From positions 36,001-100,000 of the forward strand of contig JBAGJB010000214.1 of NCBI GenBank assembly GCA_037577475.1: DNA of 64,000 nt, in the 5' to 3' direction. Made by a program: the position numbers and the translations under genes. This document shows positions 20,401 through 36,400 of the stretch, one piece after another. How positions within the stretch are numbered: position 1 is the stretch's first letter; each line of letters begins with the position of its first letter. Source of the DNA: Chaunax sp. Z400. Lineage: Eukaryota > Chordata > Actinopteri > Lophiiformes > Chaunacidae. Under the pieces are notes generated by a model. It did no database searches. It was not told the DNA's origin and was given only the letters and a program-made list of their open reading frames with translations.

Positions 20401-23400
20401 TACCATTCATACTATACATGCCATACATACTATTTATACTATACATACTATTCATACTGTACATACTATACATACTATTCATACTATACATACTATTCAT
20501 ACTGTACATACTATACATACTATTCATACTATACATACTATTCATACTATACATACTATTCATTCTATACATACTATACGTACTATTCATACTTCACATA
20601 CTATACATACTATTCATACTGTACATACTCTTCATACTATACATACTATTCATACTATACATACTATTCATACTATTCATACTGTACATATTATACATAC
20701 TATTCATACTGTACATACTATACATACTATTCATACTATACATACTATTCATACTGTACATACTATTCATACTGTACATACTATACATACTGTACATACT
20801 ATACATACTATTCATACTATACATACTAAACATACTGTTTATACTATACATACTATTCATACTGTAGATACTATACATATTATTCATACTGTACATACTA
20901 TACATATTATTCATACTGTACATACTATTCATACTATTCATACTGTACATACTGTTCATACTATACATACTGTACATACTATACATATTATTTATACTAT
21001 ACATACTATTCATACTAAACATACTGTTTATACTATACATACTATACATACTATTCATACTATGCATACTATTCATACTACACATACTAGTCATACTGTA
21101 CATACTACACATACTATTCCTACTATACATACTATTCATACTGTACATACTATACATACTATTCATACTATTCATACTGTACATACTATGCATACTATTC
21201 ATACTGTACATACTATACATACTATTCATACTATACATACTATTCCTACTATACATACTATTCATACTGTACATACTATACATACTATTCATACTATGCA
21301 TACTATTCATACTATACATACTAGTCATACTGTACATACTATACATACTATTCAAACTGTACATACTATTCATACTATACATACTATACATACTGTTCAT
21401 ACTATACATACTATTCATTCTGTACATACTATACATACTATTCATACTATGCATACTATTCATACTACACATACTAGTCATACTGTACATACTACACATA
21501 CTAGTCATACTATACATACTGTACATACTATTCATACTATACATACTGTACATACTATTTATACTATACATACTACACATACTATTTATACTATACATAC
21601 TATTTATACTATACATACTATTCATACTGTACATGCTATACATACTACTCATACTATACATACTATTCGTACTATACATACTATTCATACTGTACATACT
21701 GTACATACTATTCATACTATTCATACTATACATACTATTCATACTGTACATACTGTACGTACTATTCATACTGTACATACTATACATACTATTCATGCTA
21801 TACATACTGTACATACTATTCATACTGTTCATACTATACATACTGTACATACTGTACATACTATTCATACTGTACATACTGTACATACTATTCATACTGT
21901 ACATACTATACATACTATTCATACTATACATACTATTCATACTATTCATACTATACATACTATTCATACTGTACATACTGTACATACTATTCATACTGTA
22001 CATACTATTCATACTGTACATACTATTCATACTGTACATACTATTCATACTGTACATACATATACATACTATTTATACTATACATACTATTCATTCTATA
22101 CATACTATTCATACTATACATACTATTCATTCTACACATACTACTACTATACATACTCTTCATACTATACATACTACTTTTTACTATACATACTATACAT
22201 ACTATTCATACTATACATATAAATTCTATGCATACCATGCATACCATTCATACTATACATGCCATACATACTATTTATACTATACATACTATTCATACTG
22301 TACATACTATACATACTATTCATACTATACATACTATTCATACTGTACATACTATACATACTATACATACTATTCATTCTATACATACTATTCATACTAT
22401 ACATACTATTCATTCTACACATACTACTACTATTCATACTATTCATACTGTACATACTATACATACTATTCATACTGTACATACTCTTCATACTATACAT
22501 ACTATTCATACTGTACATACTCTTCATACTATACATACTATTCATACTGTACATACTCTTCATACTATACATACTATTCATACTATACATACTATTCATA
22601 CTATTCATACTGTACATATTATACATACTATTCATACTATTCATACTGTACATACTATACATACTATTCATACTATACATACTATTCATACTATACATAC
22701 TATTCATACTGTACATACTATTCATACTGTACATACTATTCATACTATTCATACTGTACATACTGTACATACTGTACATACTATACATACTATTCATACT
22801 ATACATACTATTCATACTGCAAATACTATTCATACTGCACATACTATACATACTAGTCATACTGTACATACTATTCATACTATTCATACTATACATACTA
22901 TTCATACTGTACATACTATACATACTATTCATACTATACATACTAAACATACTGTTTATACTATACATACTATTCATACTGTAGATACTATACATATTAT
23001 TCATACTGTACATACTATACATATTATTCATACTGTACATACTATACATATTATTCATACTGTACATACTATTCATACTATTCATACTGTACATACTGTT
23101 CATACTATACATACTGTACATACTATACATATTATTTATACTATACATACTATTCATACTAAACATACTGTTTATACTATACATACTATACATACTCTAC
23201 ATACTATACATACTATTTATACTATACATACTATTCATACTGTACATACTATACATACATATACATAATATTTTTTACTAAACATACTATTTATACTATA
23301 CATACTATTCATTCTATACATACTATTCATACTATACATACTATTATTTCTACACATACTACTACTATACATACTATTCATACTATACATACTATTTTTT

Positions 23401-26400
23401 ACTTTACATGCTATACATACTATTCATGCTATACATACTGTACATACTATTCATACTGTTCATACTATTCATACTATACATACTGTACATACTGTACATA
23501 CTATTCATACTGTACATACTATTCATACTATTCATACTATACATACTATTCATACTGTACATACTGTACATACTATTCATACTGTACATACTATTCATAC
23601 TATACATACTATTCATACTGTACATACTATACATACTATTCATACTATACATACATATACAAACTATTTATACTATACATACTATTCATTCTATACATAC
23701 TATTCATACTATACATACTATACATACTATTCATTCTACACATACTACTACTATACATACTCTTCATACTATACATACTACTTTTTACTATACATACTCT
23801 ACATACTATTCATACTATACATACTGTACATACTGTACATACTATTCATACTGTACATACTATTCATACTATTCATACTATACATACTATTCATACTGTA
23901 CATACTGTACATACTATTCATACTGTACATACTATTCATACTATACATACTATTCATACTGTACATACTATACATACTATTCATACTATACATACATATA
24001 CAAACTATTTATACTATACATACTATTCATTCTATACATACTATTCATACTATACATACTATACATACTATTCATTCTACACATACTACTACTATACATA
24101 CTCTTCATACTATACATACTACTTTTTACTATACATACTCTACATACTATTCATACTATACATACTATACATACTGTTCATACTATACATACTATTCATA
24201 CTGTACATACTATACATACTATTCATACTATGCATACTATTCATACTACACATACTAGTCATACTGTACATACTACACATACTATTCATACTATACATAC
24301 TGTACATACTATTCATACTATACATACTGTACATACTATTTATACTATACATACTACACATACTATTTATACTATACATACTATTTATACTATACATACT
24401 ATTCATACTGTACATGCTATACATACTACTCATACTATACATACTATTCATACTATACATACTATTCATACTGTACATACTGTACATACTATTCATACTA
24501 TTCATACTGTACATACTATACATACTATTCATACTATACATACTATTCATACTGTACATACTATTCATACTGTACATACTATACATACTGTACATACTAT
24601 ACATACTATTCATACTATACATACTAAACATACTGTTTATACTATACATACTATTCATACTGTAGATACTATACATATTATTCATACTGTACATACTATA
24701 CATATTATTCATACTGTACATACTATTCATACTATTCATACTGTACATACTGTTCATACTATACATACTGTACATACTATACATATTATTTATACTATAC
24801 ATACTATTCATACTAAACATACTGTTTATACTATACATACTATACATACTATTCATACTATGCATACTATTCATACTACACATACTAGTCATACTGTACA
24901 TACTACACATACTATTCCTACTATACATACTATTCATACTGTACATACTATACATACTATTCATACTATTCATACTGTACATACTATGCATACTATTCAT
25001 ACTGTACATACTATACATACTATTCATACTATACATACTATTCATTCTACACATACTACTACTATACATACTCTTCATACTATACATACTACTTTTTACT
25101 ATATATACTATACATACTATTCATACTGTACATACTGTACATACTATTGATACTGTACATACTATACATACTATTCATGCTATACATACTGTACATACTA
25201 TTCATACTGTTCATACTATTCATACTATACATACTGTACATACTGTACATACTATTCATACTGTACATACTGTACATACTATTCATACTGTACATACTAT
25301 ACATACTATTCATACTATACATACTATCCATACTATTCATACTATACATACTATTCATACTGTACATACTGTACATACTATTCATACTGTACATACTATT
25401 CATACTATACATACTATTCATACTGTACATACTATACATACTATACATACATATACATACTATTTATACTATACATACTATTCATTCTATACATACTATT
25501 CATACTATACATACTATTCATTCTACACATACTACTACTATACATACTCTTCATACTATACATACTACTTTTTACTATACATACTATACATACTATACAT
25601 ATAAATTCTATGCATACCATGCATACCATTCATACTATACATGCCATACATACTATTTATACTATACATACTATTCATACTGTACATACTATACATACTA
25701 TTCATACTATACATACTATTCATACTGTACATACTATACATACTATTCATACTATACATACTATTCATACTATACATACTATTCATTCTATACATACTAT
25801 TCATACTATACATACTATTCATTCTACACATACTACTACTATTCATACTATTCATACTGTACATACTATACATACTATTCATACTGTACATACTCTTCAT
25901 ACTATACATACTATTCATACTGTACATACTCTTCATACTATACATACTATTCATACTGTACATACTCTTCATACTATACATACTATTCATACTATACATA
26001 CTATTCATACTATTCATACTGTACATATTATACATACTATTCATACTATTCATACTGTACATACTATACATACTATTCATACTATACATACTATTCATAC
26101 TGTACATACTATTCATACTATTCATACTGTACATACTGTACATACTGTACATACTATTCATACTATACATACTATTCATACTGCAAATACTATTCATACT
26201 GTACATACTGTACATACTGTACATACTGTACATACTATTCATACTATACATACTATTCATACTGCAAATACTATTCATACTGCACATACTATACATACTA
26301 GTCATACTGTACATACTATTCATACTATTCATACTATACATACTATTCATACTGTACATACTATACATACTATTCATACTATACATACTAAACATACTGT

Positions 26401-29400
26401 TTATACTATACATACTATTCATACTGTAGATACTATACATATTATTCATACTGTACATACTATACATATTATTCATACTGTACATACTATTCATACTATT
26501 CATACTGTACATACTGTTCATACTATACATACTGTACATACTATACATATTATTTATACTATACATACTATTCATACTAAACATACTGTTTATACTATAC
26601 ATACTATACATACTCTACATACTATACATACTATTTATACTATACATACTATTCATACTGTACATACTATACATACATATACATAATATTTTTTACTAAA
26701 CATACTATTTATACTATACATACTATTCATTCTATACATACTATTCATACTATACATACTATTATTTCTACACATACTACTACTATACATACTATTCATA
26801 CTATACATACTATTTTTTACTTTACATGCTATACATACTATTCATGCTATACATACTGTACATACTATTCATACTGTTCATACTATTCATACTATACATA
26901 CTGTACATACTGTACATACTATTCATACTGTACATACTATTCATACTATTCATACTATACATACTATTCATACTGTACATACTGTACATACTATTCATAC
27001 TGTACATACTATTCATACTATACATACTATTCATACTGTACATACTATACATACTATTCATACTATACATACATATACAAACTATTTATACTATACATAC
27101 TATTCATTCTATACATACTATTCATACTATACATACTATACATACTATTCATTCTACACATACTACTACTATACATACTCTTCATACTATACATACTACT
27201 TTTTCCTATACATACTATTCATACTATACATACTATTCATTCTACACATACTACTACTATTCATACTATTCATACTGTACATACTATACGTACTATTCAT
27301 ACTTCACATACTATACATACTATTCATACTGTACATACTCTTCATACTATACATACTATTCATACTATTCATACTGTACATATTATACATACTATTCATA
27401 CTGTACATACTATACATACTATTCATACTATACATACTATTCATACTGTACATACTATTCATACTGTACATACTATACATACTGTACATACTATACATAC
27501 TATTCATACTATACATACTAAACATACTGTTTATACTATACATACTATTCATACTGTAGATACTATACATATTATTCATACTGTACATACTATACATATT
27601 ATTCATACTGTACATACTATTCATACTATTCATACTGTACATACTGTTCATACTATACATACTGTACATACTATACATATTATTTATACTATACATACTA
27701 TTCATACTAAACATACTGTTTATACTATACATACTATACATACTATTCATACTATGCATACTATTCATACTACACATACTAGTCATACTGTACATACTAC
27801 ACATACTATTCCTACTATACATACTATTCATACTGTACATACTATACATACTATTCATACTATTCATACTGTACATACTATGCATACTATTCATACTGTA
27901 CATACTATACATACTATTCATACTATACATACTATTCATTCTACACATACTACTACTATACATACTCTTCATACTATACATACTACTTTTTACTATACAT
28001 ACTATACATACTATTCATACTATACATATAAATTCTATGCATACCATGCATACCATTCATACTATACATGCCATACATACTATTTATACTATACATACTA
28101 TTCATACTGTACATACTATACATACTATTCATACTATACATACTATTCATACTGTACATACTATACATACTATTCATACTATACATACTATTCATTCTAT
28201 ACATACTATTCATACTATACATACTATTCATTCTACACATACTACTACTATTCATACTATTCATACTGTACATACTATACATACTATTCATACTGTACAT
28301 ACTCTTCATACTATACATACTATACATACTCTACATACTCTACATACTCTTCATACTATACATACTATTCATACTATACATACTATTCATACTATTCATA
28401 CTGTACATATTATACATACTATTCATACTATTCATACTGTACATACTATACATACTATTCATACTATACATACTATACATACTATTCATACTGTACATAC
28501 TATTCATACTGTACATACTATTCATACTGTACATACTATTCATACTGTACATACTATACATACTATTCATACTGTACATACTATTCATACTGTACATACT
28601 ATACATACTATTCATACTATACATACTATTCATACTGCAAATACTATTCATACTGCACATACTATACATACTAGTCATACTGTACATACTATTCATACTA
28701 TTCATACTATACATACTATTCATACTGTACATACTATACATACTATTCATACTATACATACTAAACATACTGTTTATACTATACATACTATTCATACTGT
28801 AGATACTATACATATTATTCATACTGTACATACTATACATATTATTCATACTGTACATACTATTCATACTATTCATACTGTACATACTGTTCATACTATA
28901 CATACTGTACATACTATACATATTATTTATACTATACATACTATTCATACTAAACATACTGTTTATACTATACATACTATACATACTCTACATACTATAC
29001 ATACTATTTATACTATACATACTATTCATACTGTACATACTATACATACATATACATAATATTTTTTACTAAACATACTATTTATACTATACATACTATT
29101 CATTCTATACATACTATTCATACTATACATACTATTATTTCTACACATACTACTACTATACATACTATTCATACTATACATACTATTTTTTACTTTACAT
29201 GCTATACATACTATTCATGCTATACATACTGTACATACTATTCATACTGTTCATACTATTCATACTATACATACTGTACATACTGTACATACTATTCATA
29301 CTGTACATACTATTCATACTATTCATACTATACATACTATTCATACTGTACATACTGTACATACTATTCATACTGTACATACTATTCATACTATACATAC

Positions 29401-32400
29401 TATTCATACTGTACATACTATACATACTATTCATACTATACATACATATACAAACTATTTATACTATACATACTATTCATTCTATACATACTATTCATAC
29501 TATACATACTATACATACTATTCATTCTACACATACTACTACTATACATACTCTTCATACTATACATACTACTTTTTACTATACATACTATACATACTAT
29601 TCATACTATACATACTATTCATTCTACACATACTACTACTATTCATACTATTCATACTGTACATACTATACGTACTATTCATACTTCACGTACTATACAT
29701 ACTATTCATACTGTACATACTCTTCATACTATACATACTATTCATACTATACATACTATTCATACTATTCATACTGTACATATTATACATACTATTCATA
29801 CTGTACATACTATACATACTATTCATACTATACATACTATTCATACTATACATACTATACGTACTATGCATACTATTCATACTGTACATACTATACATAC
29901 TATTCATACTATACATACTATTCCTACTATACATACTATTCATACTGTACATACTATACATACTATTCATACTATGCATACTATTCATACTACACATACT
30001 AGTCATACTGTACATACTATACATACTATTCAAACTGTACATACTATTCATACTATACATACTATACATACTGTTCATACTATACATACTATTCATACTG
30101 TACATACTATACATACTATTCATACTATGCATACTATTCATACTACACATACTAGTCATACTGTACATACTACACATACTATTCATACTATACATACTGC
30201 ACATACTATTCATACTATACATACTGTACATACTATTTATACTATACATACTACACATACTATTTATACTATACATACTATTTATACTATACATACTATT
30301 CATACTGTACATGCTATACATACTACTCATACTATACATACTATTCGTACTATACATACTATTCATGCTGTACATACTGTACATACTATTCATACTATTC
30401 ATACTGTACATACTGTACATACTATTCATACTGTACATACTATACATACTATTCATACTATACATACTATTCATACTATTCATACTATACATACTATTCA
30501 TACTGTACATACTGTACATACTATTCATACTGTACATACTATTCATACTATACATACTATTCATACTGTACATACTATACATACATATACATACTATTTA
30601 TACTATACATACTATTCATTCTATACATACTATTCATACTAAACATACTATTCATTCTACACATACTACTACTATACATACTCTTCATACTATACATACT
30701 ACTTTTTACTATACATACTATACATACTATTCATACTATACATATAAATTCTATGCATACCATGCATACCATTCATACTATACATGCCATACATACTATT
30801 TATACTATACATACTATTCATACTGTACATACTATACATACTATTCATACTATACATACTATTCATACTGTACATACTATACATACTATTCATACTATAC
30901 ATACTATTCATTCTATACATACTATTCATACTATACATACTATTCATTCTACACATACTACTACTATTCATACTATTCATACTGTACATACTATACATAC
31001 TATTCATACTGTACATACTCTTCATACTATACATACTATTCATACTGTACATACTCTTCATACTATACATACTATTCATACTATACATACTATTGATACT
31101 ATTCATACTGTACATATTATACATACTATTCATACTATTCATACTGTACATACTATACATACTATTCATACTATACATACTATTCATACTATACATACTA
31201 TTCATACTGTACATACTATTCATACTGTACATACTATTCATACTGTACATACTATACATACTATTCATACTGTACATACTATTCATACTGTACATACTAT
31301 ACATACTATTCATACTATACATACTATTCATACTGCAAATACTATTCATACTGCACATACTATACATACTAGTCATACTGTACATACTATTCATACTATT
31401 CATACTATACATACTATTCATACTGTACATACTATACATACTATTCATACTATACATACTAAACATACTGTTTATACTATACATACTATTCATACTGTAG
31501 ATACTATACATATTATTCATACTGTACATACTATACATATTATTCATACTGTACATACTATTCATACTATTCATACTGTACATACTGTTCATACTATACA
31601 TACTGTACATACTATACATATTATTTATACTATACATACTATTCATACTAAACATACTGTTTATACTATACATACTATACATACTATACATACTATTTAT
31701 ACTATACATACTATTCATACTGTACATACTATACATACATATACATAATATTTTTTACTAAACATACTATTTATACTATACATACTATTCATTCTATACA
31801 TACTATTCATACTATACATACTATTATTTCTACACATACTACTACTATACATACTATTCATACTATACATACTATTTTTTACTTTACATGCTATACATAC
31901 TATTCATGCTATACATACTGTACATACTATTCATACTGTTCATACTATTCATACTATACATACTGTACATACTATTCATACTGTACATACTATTCATACT
32001 ATTCATACTATACATACTATTCATACTGTACATACTGTACATACTATTCATACTGTACATACTATTCATACTATACATACTATTATTACTGTACATACTA
32101 TACATACTATTCATACTATACATACATATACAAACTATTTATACTATACATACTATTCATTCTATACATACTATTCATACTATACATACTATACATACTA
32201 TTCATTCTACACATACTACTACTATACATACTCTTCATACTATACATACTACTTTTTACTATACATACTATACATACTATTCATACTATACATACTATTC
32301 ATTCTACACATACTACTACTATTCATACTATTCATACTGTACATACTATACGTACTATTCATACTTCACATACTATACATACTATTCATACTGTACATAC

Positions 32401-33419
32401 TCTTCATACTATACATACTATTCATACTATTCATACTGTACATATTATACATACTATTCATACTGTACATACTATACATACTATTCATACTATACATACT
32501 ATTCATACTATACATACTATACGTACTATGCATACTATTCATACTGTACATACTATGCATACTATTCATACTGTACATACTATACATACTATTCATACTA
32601 TACATACTATTCCTACTATACATACTATTCATACTGTACATACTATACATACTATTCATACTATGCATACTATTCATACTATACATACTAGTCATACTGT
32701 ACATACTATACATACTATTCAAACTGTACATACTATTCATACTATACATACTATACATACTGTTCATACTATACATACTATTCATACTGTACATACTATA
32801 CATACTATTCATACTATGCATACTATTCATACTACACATACTAGTCATACTGTACATACTACACATACTATTCATACTATACATACTGTACATACTATTC
32901 ATACTATACATACTGTACATACTATTTATACTATACATACTACACATACTATTTATACTATACATACTATTTATACTATACATACTATTCATACTGTACA
33001 TGCTATAAATACTACTCATACTATACATACTATTCGTACTATACATACTATTCATACTGTACATACTGTACATACTATTCATACTATTCATACGTACATA
33101 CTATACATACTATTCATACTGTACATACTGTACATACTATTGATACTGTACATACTATACATACTATTCATGCTATACATACTGTACATACTATTCATAC
33201 TGTTCATACTATTCATACTATACATACTGTACATACTGTACATACTATTCATACTGTACATACTGTACATACTATTCATACTGTACATACTATACATACT
33301 ATTCATACTATACATACTATCCATACTATTCATACTATACATACTATTCATACTGTACATACTGTACATACTATTCATACTGTACATACTATTCATACTA
33401 TACATACTATTCATACTGT
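17456..33419. repeat. Higher-order repeat copy B of the 9-bp satellite
   Basis: This copy repeats copy A in the same order. Its anchors are at 18394, 23267, 26685, 29058 and 31747, with blocks of 4873, 3418, 2373, 2689 and 2611 bp. Relative to copy A the blocks differ by -135, -1081, -27, 0 and -248 bp. The -1081 reflects a missing 1,090-bp duplicate plus one extra 9-bp unit. The -248 removes the second-type anchor that copy A has at 17373. Most differences are multiples of 9, as expected for unequal exchange or slippage in register. Confidence 0.88.
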
Positions 33420-36400
33420 ACATACTATACATACTATTCATACTATACATACTATTCATACTGTACATACTATACATACTATACATACTATTCATTCTAT
33501 ACATACTATTCATACTATACATACTATTCATTCTACACATACTACTACTATTCATACTATTCATACTGTACATACTATACATACTATTCATACTGTACAT
33601 ACTCTTCATACTATACATACTATTCATACTGTACATACTCTTCATACTATACATACTATTCATACTGTACATACTCTTCATACTATACATACTATTCATA
33701 CTATACATACTATTCATACTATTCATACTGTACATATTATACATACTATTCATACTATTCATACTGTACATACTATACATACTATTCATACTATACATAC
33801 TATTCATACTATACATACTATTCATACTGTACATACTATTCATACTGTACATACTATTCATACTATTCATACTGTACATACTGTACATACTGTACATACT
33901 ATACATACTATTCATACTATACATACTATTCATACTGCAAATACTATTCATACTGCACATACTATACATACTAGTCATACTGTACATACTATTCATACTA
34001 TTCATACTATACATACTATTCATACTGTACATACTATACATACTATTCATACTATACATACTAAACATACTGTTTATACTATACATACTATTCATACTGT
34101 AGATACTATACATATTATTCATACTGTACATACTATACATATTATTCATACTGTACATACTATTCATACTATTCATACTGTACATACTGTTCATACTATA
34201 CATACTGTACATACTATACATATTATTTATACTATACATACTATTCATACTAAACATACTGTTTATACTATACATACTATACATACTCTACATACTATAC
34301 ATACTATTTATACTATACATACTATTCATACTGTACATACTATACATACATATACATAATATTTTTTACTAAACATACTATTTATACTATACATACTATT
34401 CATTCTATACATACTATTCATACTATACATACTATTATTTCTACACATACTACTACTATACATACTATTCATACTATACATACTATTTTTTACTTTACAT
34501 GCTATACATACTATTCATGCTATACATACTGTACATACTATTCATACTGTTCATACTATTCATACTATACATACTGTACATACTGTACATACTATTCATA
34601 CTGTACATACTATTCATACTATTCATACTATACATACTATTCATACTGTACATACTGTACATACTATTCATACTGTACATACTATTCATACTATACATAC
34701 TATTCATACTGTACATACTATACATACTATTCATACTATACATACATATACAAACTATTTATACTATACATACTATTCATTCTATACATACTATTCATAC
34801 TATACATACTATACATACTATTCATTCTACACATACTACTACTATACATACTCTTCATACTATACATACTACTTTTTACTATACATACTATACATACTAT
34901 TCATACTATACATACTATACATACTGTTCATACTATACATACTATTCATACTGTACATACTATACATACTATTCATACTATGCATACTATTCATACTACA
35001 CATACTAGTCATACTGTACATACTACACATACTATTCATACTATACATACTGTACATACTATTCATACTATACATACTGTACATACTATTTATACTATAC
35101 ATACTACACATACTATTTATACTATACATACTATTTATACTATACATACTATTCATACTGTACATGCTATACATACTACTCATACTATACATACTATTCG
35201 TACTATACATACTATTCATACTGTACATACTGTACATACTATTCATACTATTCATACTATACATACTATTCATACTGTACATACTGTACGTACTATTCAT
35301 ACTGTACATACTATACATACTATTCATGCTATACATACTGTACATACTATTCATACTGTTCATACTATACATACTGTACATACTGTACATACTATTCATA
35401 CTGTACATACTGTACATACTATTCATACTGTACATACTATACATACTATTCATACTATACATACTATTCATACTATTCATACTATACATACTATTCATAC
35501 TGTACATACTGTACATACTATTCATACTGTACATACTATTCATACTATACATACTATTCATACTGTACATACTATACATACTATACATACATATACATAC
35601 TATTTATACTATACATACTATTCATTCTATACATACTATTCATACTATACATACTATTCATTCTACACATACTACTACTATACATACTCTTCATACTATA
35701 CATACTACTTTTTACTATACATACTATACATACTATTCATACTATACATATAAATTCTATGCATACCATGCATACCATTCATACTATACATGCCATACAT
35801 ACTATTTATACTATACATACTATTCATACTGTACATACTATACATACTATTCATACTATACATACTATTCATACTGTACATACTATACATACTATACATA
35901 CTATTCATTCTATACATACTATTCATACTATACATACTATTCATTCTACACATACTACTACTATTCATACTATTCATACTGTACATACTATACATACTAT
36001 TCATACTGTACATACTCTTCATACTATACATACTATTCATACTGTACATACTCTTCATACTATACATACTATTCATACTGTACATACTCTTCATACTATA
36101 CATACTATTCATACTATACATACTATTCATACTATTCATACTGTACATATTATACATACTATTCATACTATTCATACTGTACATACTATACATACTATTC
36201 ATACTATACATACTATTCATACTATACATACTATTCATACTGTACATACTATTCATACTGTACATACTATTCATACTATTCATACTGTACATACTGTACA
36301 TACTGTACATACTATACATACTATTCATACTATACATACTATTCATACTGCAAATACTATTCATACTGCACATACTATACATACTAGTCATACTGTACAT